Counted from the stretch's first letter, positions 31,093-38,945 are shown. The stretch: 44,362 nt of DNA from an uncultured Oscillospiraceae bacterium (GCA_910578575.1 CAJTQP010000014.1:1-44362); one strand, 5' to 3'. Numbers and translations are program-made. Notes: generated by a model not told the origin, from the letters alone.

Positions 31093-32135
31093 CCCCCCAC
31101 CTCCTCCACCAGATCCTGAAACGAGGCAAAGGCACTGGGGATGGCATACCGGCTCTGCCGTGCTGTCTTGTCCGCCCACACCCAGCCCGCCGGAAGGGCA
31201 TCCTCCGGCAGCGCACAGCGCAGGGCCGTCATGTGCCACTCCACATGGGTGAAGATGTGCTTTCCCGTCCCGGCGAACACCGGTTCGATCCCGGCCAAGC
31301 CCCAGGTAGGCAGGGGGTCTCCCGCCTCCTCCAAGGCGTTGGGATACTCCCACAGTCCCGCCAGCAAGCCCTTCTCCGGCCGCTGGCGCAGGGCGATGCG
31401 CCCCTGGTTGGTGAAAAAGTAGACCTTGCGCATTTCGATCCGCCGGGGCTTCTTCCCCGGCTTCACCGGCAGGGTGCCGGTGCGCCCCTCCTGATGGGCG
31501 ATGCAAAACGCCCTGGCAGGACAGCGCCCACACAAAGGCGCCCCATTGGGCAGGCAGACCGTAGCCCCCAGGTCCATCATGGCCTGGTTGAAGCGGCCCG
31601 GCTGCTCCAGGGGCATCACAGCTTGCAGCAGTTCTGTAAAGTGTTTTTTCCCCTTGCCGGTGGTAATATCCGTCTCGTCCCCCAGGACGCGGGCTGTCAC
31701 CCGCAACAAATTCCCGTCCACCGCCGGCAGGGGTTGTCCGTAGGCGATGGAGGCAATGGCGGCGGCGGTATAGTCCCCCACCCCCGCCAGGCTGCGGATG
31801 TCTTGATAGTCCGTGGGGAACACCCCGCCGAACTGCGTCATGATCTGCTTGGCAGCCTTTTGCAGGTTCCTGGCCCGGCTATAGTAGCCCAAGCCCTGCC
31901 AGAGCTTCATCAACTGCTCCTCCGGGGCGGCGGCCAGATCTGCCACCGTGGGGAAGGCCTCCATAAAGCGGGCAAAGTAGCCCAACACCGCCGCCACACG
32001 GGTCTGCTGGAGCATGATCTCCGACACCCACACCCGGTAGGCGGTGACCTCCCGCCGCCAGGGCAGGTCACGGGCGTTGTCCCGATACCAGTCCAGCAGG
32101 GGGATGGGCAGCATAGATATAGATAATGTATGCAA
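31089..32135 (-). CDS. mutY: Adenine DNA glycosylase MutY
   Basis: The 348-residue enzyme removes adenine mispaired with 8-oxoguanine. Domains: the catalytic helix-hairpin-helix region (WVSEIMLQQTRVAAVLGYF, then SLAGVGDYTAAAIASIAYG and the AVDGNLLRV segment with the catalytic Asp), a four-Cys iron-sulfur cluster at CLPNGAPLCGRCPARAFC, and a C-terminal NUDIX-like domain. The TTG at 32135 is chosen because AGGAG lies 7 nt upstream; an in-frame ATG at 32114 is 28 nt from it. It lies 15 bp after the rluA-family gene. Confidence 0.93.
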   Translation of the reverse strand: MHTLSISMLPIPLLDWYRDNARDLPWRREVTAYRVWVSEIMLQQTRVAAVLGYFARFMEAFPTVADLAAAPEEQLMKLWQGLGYYSRARNLQKAAKQIMTQFGGVFPTDYQDIRSLAGVGDYTAAAIASIAYGQPLPAVDGNLLRVTARVLGDETDITTGKGKKHFTELLQAVMPLEQPGRFNQAMMDLGATVCLPNGAPLCGRCPARAFCIAHQEGRTGTLPVKPGKKPRRIEMRKVYFFTNQGRIALRQRPEKGLLAGLWEYPNALEEAGDPLPTWGLAGIEPVFAGTGKHIFTHVEWHMTALRCALPEDALPAGWVWADKTARQSRYAIPSAFASFQDLVEEVGG

Positions 32136-32150
32136 GTTTTTTCTCCTATC

Positions 32151-33035
32151 TTATAACAACGCTTCCAGCTCCGGGGGCAGGGGGCTTTGGAGCCGGACGG
32201 CTTCCCCAGTCACCGGCTGTTCCAGCTGGATCTCTGCCGAGTGCAGGGCGAAGCGCTCCGGCAACTCCGGCACTTCCTCCCCATAGAGAAAATCCCCCAC
32301 CAGGGGGCAGCCCAAACAGGCCAGGTGGACCCGGATCTGGTGGGTCCGCCCACTCTCCAATTCCAGGCGCAGTAAGCTGCGCCCCTGCCCCTGCCGAAGC
32401 ACTTCATAATGGGTCCTGGCCCAGGCCCCCGCCGGGTGGACCTCCCGCTCCAGCACCGACCCCGGCCGGCGGCGGATGGGCCGGTCGATGGTCCCCCGCC
32501 CCTGGGGAAGCGTCCCCTGGCACACCGCCAGATAACGCCGCCGCAGCACCCCCGCTGAAAGCTGGGCTTGCAGGCGCTGGTGGGCATAAGCGTGCTTCGC
32601 CACCGCCATGAGCCCCGACGTCCCCCGGTCCAGCCGGTTCACAGGATGGAAGCCCGCCGTCAGGCCCTGGCAGCGGTAGTGCGCCAGGAGGAAGTTGGCC
32701 AGGGTGTCCCCGTGGTGTCCCTGGCTGGGGTGGACGGGCACGCCCCCGGCCTTGTTCAAAATCACCAGATCCTCATCCTCATAGCGGATATCTAAGGGGC
32801 CGGGGATCGGTGGGATGGTCTCGCTGCCCTGGGCATCCCCCACGATCACAGAGAGGGTCTGCCCTGCCTCCGCCACAGCGGTGGTAAACACTGGGACGCC
32901 GTCCAAACAGATGCCCTCCGGTAGGCCCTTGGCCCGGCGGACGTCGGCAGCGGAGAGGAACAATTCCCGGCGCAGGAGGGTCTCCACCTTTCGCCCCGCC
33001 TGTTGGGGGGTGATGGTCAGTGTTAGCCTGCGCAT
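32151..33035 (-). CDS. RluA-family 23S rRNA pseudouridine synthase
   Basis: The 294-residue protein has an N-terminal S4-like RNA-binding region and the RluA catalytic motif HPVNRLDRGTSGLMAVAK with the active-site Asp in RLDR. GRTHQIRVHLACLGCPLVGD is the second family motif. It converts uridine to pseudouridine in RNA, most likely 23S rRNA; the exact site cannot be told (RluD or RluA type). The ATG at 33035 has AGGGGGG 7 nt upstream; a TTG at 33053 is less likely. Leads a three-gene unit with mutY and the PflX-like gene. Confidence 0.9.
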   Translation of the reverse strand: MRRLTLTITPQQAGRKVETLLRRELFLSAADVRRAKGLPEGICLDGVPVFTTAVAEAGQTLSVIVGDAQGSETIPPIPGPLDIRYEDEDLVILNKAGGVPVHPSQGHHGDTLANFLLAHYRCQGLTAGFHPVNRLDRGTSGLMAVAKHAYAHQRLQAQLSAGVLRRRYLAVCQGTLPQGRGTIDRPIRRRPGSVLEREVHPAGAWARTHYEVLRQGQGRSLLRLELESGRTHQIRVHLACLGCPLVGDFLYGEEVPELPERFALHSAEIQLEQPVTGEAVRLQSPLPPELEALL

Positions 33036-33066
33036 GGATAGTCCCCCCCTCAAAACACGGCAAGAT

Positions 33067-33095
33067 TTGACAATTTATGCCGTATCCGATATAAT
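33067..33095 (+). promoter_or_regulatory. Consensus promoter facing the 28-codon ORF
   Basis: TTGACA (33067-33072) and TATAAT (33090-33095) are 17 bp apart, a perfect SigA consensus. The transcript would start near 33102 and run through the small ORF. Confidence 0.8.
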
Positions 33096-33119
33096 AAAAA
33101 AGCCCCTCAGCCAGAGGGG
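33096..33119 (-). terminator. Terminator of the antisense transcript
   Basis: On the minus strand CCCCTC and GAGGGG form a 6-bp stem with a 5-nt loop followed by CTTTTTTATT. It ends a minus-strand transcript begun at the 33366-33394 promoter. Confidence 0.8.
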
Positions 33120-33195
33120 ACGAAGGACGTTGCACCCAAACGCGGTTGGCCCACTGAACCCCTGCAAAATACACAATGGGGGGAGGTGGTCGCTC

Positions 33196-33282
33196 ATGTG
33201 GAAAAACAGGTTGTTCGCGTTGTTGCGCTTTCTTGCGTGCCTCGCAGTATTGACCGTGCTTTTTACCACAAAGGCCTGCTAG
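33196..33282 (+). CDS. 28-residue hydrophobic peptide, toxin-like
   Basis: The ORF encodes a short peptide with a charged start (MWKNR), one membrane-length hydrophobic stretch (LFALLRFLACLAVLTVLF) and a polar end TTKAC. GGGAGG lies 9 nt before the ATG. Upstream, CCCC (33159-33162) can pair with GGGG next to the ribosome binding site and hide it. Size, hydrophobicity and layout match type I toxins; the Cys-Leu-x-Val core and Thr-x-Lys-x-Cys end recall Hok-type peptides, which is only a resemblance. It is too short for routine gene finding. Confidence 0.6.
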   Translation: MWKNRLFALLRFLACLAVLTVLFTTKAC

Positions 33283-33309
33283 CCGTCCGGCAGCACCCGA
33301 ACGGCTAGC
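33278..33309 (+). other. Hairpin over the stop codon of the 28-codon ORF
   Basis: GCTAGCCGT and ACGGCTAGC form a 9-bp stem with a 14-nt loop spanning the TAG stop. No U-run follows, so it may stabilise the 3' part of the mRNA or be the kissing target of the antisense RNA (inference). Confidence 0.5.
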
Positions 33310-33365
33310 GGTTTCATATCGCTGGTAACGGGCCGCCGCCAAGTGCAGCGTCCTTCTTGTCTTTC

Positions 33366-33394
33366 ATTATATGCAATCTCCTCTCTTTTGTCAA
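33366..33394 (-). promoter_or_regulatory. Consensus antisense promoter
   Basis: On the minus strand TTGACA (33394-33389) and TATAAT (33371-33366) are 17 bp apart, a perfect SigA consensus that faces the plus-strand one 270 bp away. Confidence 0.8.
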
Positions 33395-33443
33395 GCCAGA
33401 TATTGGAAGTCCCCCTTTCCTTCCCCCTTCCTTCCTAAATTTC

Positions 33444-33472
33444 TTGCCATTCCCGCCAAACCATCGTATAAT
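33444..33472 (+). promoter_or_regulatory. hemW operon promoter
   Basis: TTGCCA (33444-33449) and TATAAT (33467-33472) are 17 bp apart, 56 bp before the hemW ATG. Confidence 0.75.
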
Positions 33473-33528
33473 AAGAAGTTGAACAAACGCAGTTTCTCCG
33501 CCGCGGTATTATGTGAGGAGTGAGCAGC

Positions 33529-34740
33529 ATGGCCGGTGTCCTTGGCATTTACATCCACATCCCCTTTTGTAAGAGCAAGTGCGACTACTGCGACTTCTAT
33601 TCCCTGGCTGGCCGGGAGGAGCAGATGGACCCGTACCAAAAGGCCCTTCTGCTCCAACTGAAGCAATGGGCCCCCCGGCTAAAGGGGCGGGGGATCGACA
33701 CCATCTACTTCGGTGGCGGCACCCCCTCCTACTACGGGGCCAAGCGCCTGCGGGAGCTGTTGAACTTTCTCCAGCGCCATTTCAGCGTCAGCCGCCAGGC
33801 GGAGATCACTGTGGAGTGCAACCCCGACAGTGTGGACGCCCGCTCCATGGCCCTTCTCCGCCGGGCGGGGGTGAACCGGGTCTCTTTGGGGATGCAGTCC
33901 GCCGACGGAGGGCAGCTGCGCTGCGTCCACCGCATCCACACCCCCCAGCAGGTTCATCTGGCGGTGGAGGCCCTGCGGCAGGCCAAGCTGAACAACATCA
34001 GCCTGGACCTGATCTACGGCCTGCCGGGGCAGACCATGGAGTCCTGGCAAGCCACCCTGCGCGCCGCCCTGGCCCTGGCCCCGGAGCACATCTCCTGCTA
34101 TGGCCTGAAGGTGGAGGAGGGCACCCCCCTGGCCCGGCGGGTGGCGGAGGGCGACATCCTTCTCCCCGACCAGGACACCCAGGCGGAGTTCTACCTGAAC
34201 GCCGTGGAGCTGCTCCAACGGGCAGGGTACCGGCAATATGAGATCTCCAACTTCGCCAAAGCCGGGCGGGAGTCCCGGCACAACCTGAAATATTGGATGG
34301 GGCGGGAGTACCTGGGCTTCGGCCCTGGGGCCCACTCCTACTTCAACGGCCGCCGCTTCTCCTACGTCCGGGACCTGGACCTGTACCTGCGCTCCCTCCG
34401 GGCAGGGGAAGTGAAGCTGGAGGAGGACCAGACCGTGGACCCAGCAGAGCGGGCCAGGGAATACCTGCTCCTGCGGATGCGCACCCTCCGGGGCATCGAG
34501 GAGTGGGAGTACCGCCGCAACTTCGGGCTGAACTTTGAGCCCATCGGCCGGCAGTTGGAATTTTTCGAGACCCACCACTGGGCGGAGCTCACCGGCAAGC
34601 GCTGGCACTTTACACCCCAGGGCTTCCTCCTCTCCAACACCCTGATCGTGGAGCTGTTGGAGGCCCAGTCCCCCACTTTAGCAGAACAAACCTTCTGGCG
34701 GGCCCTGCAAAACCGGGGCGGCCAAAACAGTTTGGAATAA
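33529..34740 (+). CDS. hemW: Radical SAM heme chaperone HemW
   Basis: The 403-residue protein has the HemW signature IYIHIPFCKSKCDYCDF (C14, C18, C21) and FGGGTPSYYG, then GLPGQTMESWQATL and ISNFAKAGRESRHN. HemW inserts heme into respiratory proteins and was long annotated as oxygen-independent coproporphyrinogen oxidase; that activity is not expected. The ATG at 33529 has GAGGAG 8 nt upstream. It leads an operon with apgM, the DUF1015 gene and ispE. Confidence 0.9.
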   Translation: MAGVLGIYIHIPFCKSKCDYCDFYSLAGREEQMDPYQKALLLQLKQWAPRLKGRGIDTIYFGGGTPSYYGAKRLRELLNFLQRHFSVSRQAEITVECNPDSVDARSMALLRRAGVNRVSLGMQSADGGQLRCVHRIHTPQQVHLAVEALRQAKLNNISLDLIYGLPGQTMESWQATLRAALALAPEHISCYGLKVEEGTPLARRVAEGDILLPDQDTQAEFYLNAVELLQRAGYRQYEISNFAKAGRESRHNLKYWMGREYLGFGPGAHSYFNGRRFSYVRDLDLYLRSLRAGEVKLEEDQTVDPAERAREYLLLRMRTLRGIEEWEYRRNFGLNFEPIGRQLEFFETHHWAELTGKRWHFTPQGFLLSNTLIVELLEAQSPTLAEQTFWRALQNRGGQNSLE

Positions 34741-34762
34741 CGAAAGGAGCACTTCCCAAACT

Positions 34763-35998
34763 ATGAAATATATCCTGATTATCGGTGACGGCATGGCAGA
34801 CAACCCCGTGGAGCAGTTGGGGGACAAGACCCCCTTGCAGCACGCCAACATCCCCATCCTAGACGCTCTGGCGGCCAAGGGGGAGGTGGGCAGCGTCATC
34901 AACTGCCCCGACGGCCTCCCCGCCGGCAGCGACACCGCCATCCTCTCCATCTTCGGCGCGGACCCCAAACTGTGTTACACCGGCCGCTCCCCTCTGGAAG
35001 CCGCCGCCACAGGCATCCAATTAAAGCCCGGCGATGTGTCCTACCGCTGCAACATGGTGGCCCTGGAGGACAGCGACGCCCCCTTTGAAGCCAAAAAGAT
35101 CTTGTCCCACTCCGGGGGCTCCATCGAGGGAGACCAGTCCATCCAGCTGATCACCGACCTCTTCCGGGACCCCGGCTTCCAAGCCGCCGCCCAGAAGGCG
35201 GGCATGGTGGTCCACCCCGCCGCCTCCTTCCGGCACATCGCCGTCCAAAGCGGGGCGTCCATCACCGGCATCCAGCTCATCCCACCCCATGACCATTTGG
35301 GGGAGGTGATCGGCCCCCTGCTCCCCTCCGGCTGTGACAATGCCGCCGTGTTGAAGGATCTGATGGAGAAGGCCCACCAGGTGCTAAACCACCACCCCAT
35401 CAACGAGAAGCGCCGCGCGGAAGGAAAACTCCCCGCCAACGGCGTCTGGTTCTGGGCAGAGGGCAGCGCCGTGGCCCTGGATTCCTTCTGGGACAAGTAC
35501 CACAAGACCGGCACCGTCATCTCCGCCGTCCCCCTGTGCTTCGGCATCGCCCGGCTCTCCGGCCTGGACATCCGGGAGGTGGAGGGCGCCACCGGGGAGC
35601 TGGAAACCAACTATGAGGGCAAGGTAGCCGCCGCCTTGGAGGAGCTGAAGTCCAAGGACTTCGTGGCAGTCCACGTGGAGGCCCCCGACGAGTGTACCCA
35701 CAACGGCGACCTTCCCGGCAAGCTCCAGGCCATTGAGTGGTTAGACAGCCGGGTGGTGGGCCCCATCACCCAGGCCCTGGCGGACCAGGGGGAGGACTTC
35801 CGCCTGTTGATCCTCTCCGACCACAAGACCCTCACCGCTACCCGCGGCCATGACGCCGACCCGGTGCCCTACCTGCTCTATGACAGCCGCCGGGACAGCG
35901 GACGTGGCCTGCCCTACAGCGAAGAAAGCGGCCAGCAAGGCCCCGCCTATGCCGCTGGGGCCCCGGTGCTCATGCCCCTGCTCTTTGAACAACGTTAA
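34763..35998 (+). CDS. apgM: Cofactor-independent phosphoglycerate mutase, archaeal type
   Basis: The 411-residue enzyme interconverts 3- and 2-phosphoglycerate. The start MKYILIIGDGMADNPVEQL has the metal-binding Asp of the alkaline phosphatase superfamily; LPAGSDTAILSIFGADP carries the catalytic Ser; VHVEAPDECTHNGD and LILSDHKT hold further metal ligands. It belongs to the shorter ApgM class, about 400 residues, not the 510-residue GpmI. It lies 22 bp after hemW. Related phosphonopyruvate or homoserine-type mutases cannot be fully excluded. Confidence 0.87.
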   Translation: MKYILIIGDGMADNPVEQLGDKTPLQHANIPILDALAAKGEVGSVINCPDGLPAGSDTAILSIFGADPKLCYTGRSPLEAAATGIQLKPGDVSYRCNMVALEDSDAPFEAKKILSHSGGSIEGDQSIQLITDLFRDPGFQAAAQKAGMVVHPAASFRHIAVQSGASITGIQLIPPHDHLGEVIGPLLPSGCDNAAVLKDLMEKAHQVLNHHPINEKRRAEGKLPANGVWFWAEGSAVALDSFWDKYHKTGTVISAVPLCFGIARLSGLDIREVEGATGELETNYEGKVAAALEELKSKDFVAVHVEAPDECTHNGDLPGKLQAIEWLDSRVVGPITQALADQGEDFRLLILSDHKTLTATRGHDADPVPYLLYDSRRDSGRGLPYSEESGQQGPAYAAGAPVLMPLLFEQR

Positions 35999-36030
35999 AA
36001 ACACTCTATAGATAAACGGAGGAATCCATC

Positions 36031-37305
36031 ATGTCAAAGATCGCCTTTTCCCCCGCAGACATCCTGCTGCCCTATGACTGCGGCCTGACCAAATGGGCCG
36101 TGGTGGCCTGCGACCAGTACACCTCCCAGCCGGAATACTGGGAACGGGTGGACCAGTACGTGGGCGACGCCCCCTCCACTCTGCGCCTCATCCTGCCGGA
36201 AAGCAAGCTGGAGAGCGACGGGGTGGACCAGGAGATCGAAAAGATCCACAAGACCATGGAGGACTACCTGGCCAACGACCGCCTGCGCTGCATGGAGGAC
36301 GCCCTGGTCCTGGTGGAGCGCAAGCTCAGCAACGGCAAGACCCGCTTCGGCCTGGTGGGCAAGCTGGACCTGGAACAGTACGACTATGCCAAAGGTTCCG
36401 GCACCCCCATCCGTGCCACCGAAGGCACCGTCCTCTCCCGCATCCCGCCCCGGATGAAGGTCCGCCGGGGTGCCGCCGTAGAGCTGCCCCACATTATGGT
36501 CCTCATCGACGACCCGGACAAGACCGTCATCGAGCCCCTGTGCCAGCAGCCTCCCCGGAGCATCAAGGCCCCCACTTATATGGCCTCCCTCATGGAGGAC
36601 GGCGGGCGGATCTGGGGCTACCGCCTGAGCCCGGAGCAGAACCAGGCTGTGGAAAAAGCCCTCACCGCCCTGGCGGACCCCCAGCGCTTTGAGAAATTCT
36701 ACAACGCCCCCGGCAAGCCGGTGCTCACCTTCGCCATGGGGGACGGCAACCACTCCCTGGCCACCGCCAAGGCCTGCTGGGAGGAGATCAAGGCCACTCT
36801 CTCCCCCCAGGAGCAGGAGACCCATCCCGCCCGTTACGCCCTGGTGGAGCTGGTGAACCTCCACGACGAGTCCCTGGAGTTTGAGGCCATCCACCGTGTC
36901 CTCTTTGACGTAGACCCCAAGGCCCTGTTGGACGCCCTCATCGCCGCCTATCCCGGCGCCCACTACGGTGCCGGGGAGGGCCATCAGCTCCCCTATGTCC
37001 TGGCCGGGGAGGAGGGCATCGTCACCGTGCCCAACCCCAGCGCCCAACTGGAAGTGGGCACCTTGCAGCACTTCCTGGACCAGTACCTGGAGGAGCACGG
37101 GGGCAAGATCGACTATATCCACGGGGAGGACGTCACCCGGCAACTGGCCCAGCAGCCGGGGGCCATCGGCTTCCTGCTGCCGGCCATGGCCAAGTCTCAG
37201 CTCTTCCCCACGGTGATCTTTGACGGGGCCCTCCCCCGCAAGACCTTCTCCATGGGCGAGGCCCAAGACAAGCGCTTCTACCTGGAGGCCCGGAAGATCA
37301 AATGA
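36031..37305 (+). CDS. DUF1015-family protein (COG4198)
   Basis: This 424-residue protein is of the DUF1015 family, whose reaction is not established. The start MSKIAFSPADILLPYDCGLT and the GDGNHSLATAK motif are the best markers; the latter resembles a nucleotide or phosphate binding loop of the ParB/SerK fold, which is a weak inference. Members often sit near serine biosynthesis genes, and here the neighbour makes or uses phosphoglycerate, the serine precursor. The stop overlaps the ispE start by 4 bp, so the pair is translated together. Confidence 0.75.
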   Translation: MSKIAFSPADILLPYDCGLTKWAVVACDQYTSQPEYWERVDQYVGDAPSTLRLILPESKLESDGVDQEIEKIHKTMEDYLANDRLRCMEDALVLVERKLSNGKTRFGLVGKLDLEQYDYAKGSGTPIRATEGTVLSRIPPRMKVRRGAAVELPHIMVLIDDPDKTVIEPLCQQPPRSIKAPTYMASLMEDGGRIWGYRLSPEQNQAVEKALTALADPQRFEKFYNAPGKPVLTFAMGDGNHSLATAKACWEEIKATLSPQEQETHPARYALVELVNLHDESLEFEAIHRVLFDVDPKALLDALIAAYPGAHYGAGEGHQLPYVLAGEEGIVTVPNPSAQLEVGTLQHFLDQYLEEHGGKIDYIHGEDVTRQLAQQPGAIGFLLPAMAKSQLFPTVIFDGALPRKTFSMGEAQDKRFYLEARKIK

Positions 37306-38186
37306 CCTCCCTGACCCTCCAGGCCCCCGCCAAAATCAACCTGACCCTGGACATTCTCCGCCACCGGGAGGACGGCTACCATGAGTTATGTATGGTGATG
37401 CAGTCCGTGTCCCTGTGCGACCGCATCCGCTTAGACTTCGGCTCCCCCGGTGGCATCCGGGCGGAGTCGGGGCTGCGCTTCCTCCCCAACGACAAGAGCA
37501 ACCTGGCGGTGGCCGCCGCTTTGGCCTTCCGCCAGGCCACTGGGGGGCGGTGGCAGGATTTATTGATCTCCCTGCAAAAGCGCATCCCCGTGTGTGCCGG
37601 CACCGCCGGGGGCAGCAGCGACGCCGCCGCCGTGCTCCGGGGCTTGAACCAGCTCACCGGGGCGGGCCTCTCCCCCCAGGCGCTGGCCCAAATCGGGGAG
37701 GCGGTGGGCTCCGACGTGCCCTATTGTGTCCTGGGTACCACCGCCCTAGCCCAGGGACGGGGGGAGAAATTGACCCCTCTGCCCCCCCTGCCCCCCTGCT
37801 GGATCGTCCTGTGCAAGCCCCTCTTCTCCCTCTCCACCCCCGCCCTCTACCGGGCCTGGGACAAGGCCCGGCCCAAGCTGCGGCCGGACACCCAGGGGCT
37901 GATCCAGGGGCTGGAACAGGGGGACCTGACCGCCGTGGCCCAGCGGCTGTTCAACGTCTTTGAGCACACCCTCTCTCCCCGGCAGCGCCGGGAGGTGGAG
38001 GCCATCAAGGTAGCTCTGGTCCAGGCCGGGGCCCTGGGGGCCGCCATGAGCGGCAGCGGGCCCACGGTGTTTGGCCTCTTTGACCAGGAAGTGGCCGCCC
38101 AGGATGCCGTCACCCTCCTCAAGGAGAGCTACCCGGAAGTGTTTCTCACCCGGCCCATTGCCTCCCCGGAGGAAATTCCTGTATAA
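37302..38186 (+). CDS. ispE: 4-diphosphocytidyl-2-C-methyl-D-erythritol kinase
   Basis: The 294-residue GHMP kinase carries out the fourth step of the MEP isoprenoid pathway. It begins MTSLTLQAPAKINLTLDI, and the ATP loop is PVCAGTAGGSSDAAAVLRG; GAAMSGSGPTVFGLF is the third motif. Length is typical. It overlaps DUF1015 by 4 bp. It shows that this organism uses the MEP route. The following hairpin ends this operon. Confidence 0.94.
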   Translation: MTSLTLQAPAKINLTLDILRHREDGYHELCMVMQSVSLCDRIRLDFGSPGGIRAESGLRFLPNDKSNLAVAAALAFRQATGGRWQDLLISLQKRIPVCAGTAGGSSDAAAVLRGLNQLTGAGLSPQALAQIGEAVGSDVPYCVLGTTALAQGRGEKLTPLPPLPPCWIVLCKPLFSLSTPALYRAWDKARPKLRPDTQGLIQGLEQGDLTAVAQRLFNVFEHTLSPRQRREVEAIKVALVQAGALGAAMSGSGPTVFGLFDQEVAAQDAVTLLKESYPEVFLTRPIASPEEIPV

Positions 38187-38210
38187 AAGCAAAATCCACC
38201 GTCCATACTT
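38181..38210 (+). promoter_or_regulatory. Candidate forespore promoter for spoIIR
   Basis: GTATA (38181-38185) lies 18 bp before CATACTT (38204-38210), close to the forespore GHATR-18-CATNHTA pattern with one mismatch. It overlaps the left arm of the hairpin that follows ispE. Confidence 0.4.
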
Positions 38211-38243
38211 TGGGTAAATCCCAAAAGATGGACGGTGTTTTTT
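38197..38243 (+). terminator. Terminator after ispE, abutting the spoIIR start
   Basis: CACCGTCCAT (38197-38206) and ATGGACGGTG (38228-38237) form a 10-bp stem, with an inner TTTGGG/CCCAAA stem, followed by T6 that runs directly into the spoIIR ATG. Confidence 0.85.
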
Positions 38244-38873
38244 ATGAAACGGATACATAGCGCGATTCGCTCCTTCCCCTGGCGCCGCCTCCTGCCCCTG
38301 GTCTGCGGCGTTCTCATCTGCACAGCCCTCTGGGCGGAGACCGCCCAGGTGCAGCTGGCGGAAAAGGTCATCCGCCTCCACGTCCTGGCCAACTCCGACA
38401 GCCAGGCGGACCAGGACCTGAAGCTCCAGGTCCGGGACAAGGTCCTGGCCCAGGCAGGCACTCTGCTCACCGGCCAGGAGGGGGTCCAGGCCGCCGCCGC
38501 TGTGCTCCAGGACAATCTGGACACCCTGGCTAGGACCGCCGCCCAGGAGATTCGGGACCAGGGCTATGGCTATAGCGTCCAGGTCTCCCTGGAGGATACC
38601 TGGTTCCCCACCCGGCAGTATGAGGGTATCGCCCTCCCCGCAGGGAACTACCAGGCCCTGCGGGTGGTCATCGGAGAGGGGGAAGGGCACAACTGGTGGT
38701 GCGTGGTGTATCCCTCCCTGTGCCTGGGGGCGGTGAGCGAGACGGCCTTGGAAACTGCCGGCTTCTCCGGTCAGGATTACGCCCTGGTCACCGAGGCCTC
38801 TCAGCCCTACGTGTTCAAGTTCAAGGCCATTGAGTGGTTGGAGGGCTGCAAGCGGCAGCTCTTCGGGCCTTAA
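38244..38873 (+). CDS. spoIIR: Stage II sporulation protein R
   Basis: The 209-residue secreted signalling protein is made in the forespore and triggers SpoIIGA to activate SigE in the mother cell. It has an N-terminal signal or anchor segment (LLPLVCGVLICTALWA), and the family motif KVIRLHVLANSDSQADQDLK follows, then YGYSVQVSLEDTWFPTRQY and GEGEGHNWWCVVYPSLC. ATG at 38244 is immediately preceded by the T-run of a terminator, with no good AGGAGG; GTG at 38235 is the alternative. It shows that the organism sporulates. Confidence 0.92.
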   Translation: MKRIHSAIRSFPWRRLLPLVCGVLICTALWAETAQVQLAEKVIRLHVLANSDSQADQDLKLQVRDKVLAQAGTLLTGQEGVQAAAAVLQDNLDTLARTAAQEIRDQGYGYSVQVSLEDTWFPTRQYEGIALPAGNYQALRVVIGEGEGHNWWCVVYPSLCLGAVSETALETAGFSGQDYALVTEASQPYVFKFKAIEWLEGCKRQLFGP

Positions 38874-38893
38874 GACGCCCCGTGTAACCGTGG

Positions 38894-38945
38894 GCCGGCG
38901 AGGGCGCCGGCGCGTCTTTGTAGGGGCCGCCGCCTTCGGCGGCCC
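38894..38945. repeat. GC-rich double palindrome, possible REP-like element
   Basis: Two palindromes lie in the gap after spoIIR: GCCGGC/GCCGGC (38894-38911) and GGGCCGCCG/CGGCGGCCC with a 4-nt loop (38924-38945, perfect 9-bp stem, preceded by GTAG). The second looks like dispersed intergenic palindromes seen in related genomes. Copy number cannot be seen in this window. The rest of 38874-39012 holds no gene. Confidence 0.5.

Larger units (their letters stand above)
33122..33356 (+). repeat. Long-range inverted repeat closing the toxin-like transcript
   Basis: GAAGGACGTTGCAC (33122-33135) pairs with GTGCAGCGTCCTTC (33343-33356), 14 bp with one G-U pair. Inside it GCGG plus GGCCC (33142-33152) pairs with GGGCC plus CCGC (33330-33339). 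This brings the 5' and 3' ends together. The one non-Watson-Crick position is G-U on the plus RNA but C-A on the minus RNA, which favours a plus-strand fold. Confidence 0.6.
33096..33359 (-). ncRNA. Candidate antisense RNA (about 264 nt)
   Basis: A minus-strand RNA from about 33359 to the terminator at 33096-33119 would be fully complementary to the 28-codon ORF and its leader. It has a consensus promoter and a terminator and contains no supported coding frame on that strand. It would act as antitoxin by pairing with the toxin mRNA. A stand-alone structured RNA is the alternative, but hallmarks of SRP RNA, tmRNA or RNase P RNA were not recognised. Confidence 0.55.

Noticed and set aside
33096..33359. 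SRP RNA, tmRNA or RNase P RNA on the minus strand
   Set aside because: Length and end pairing fit loosely, but the conserved SRP apical motif, the tmRNA alanine-tRNA ends and RNase P core sequences were not recognised. A 6S-like RNA remains possible.
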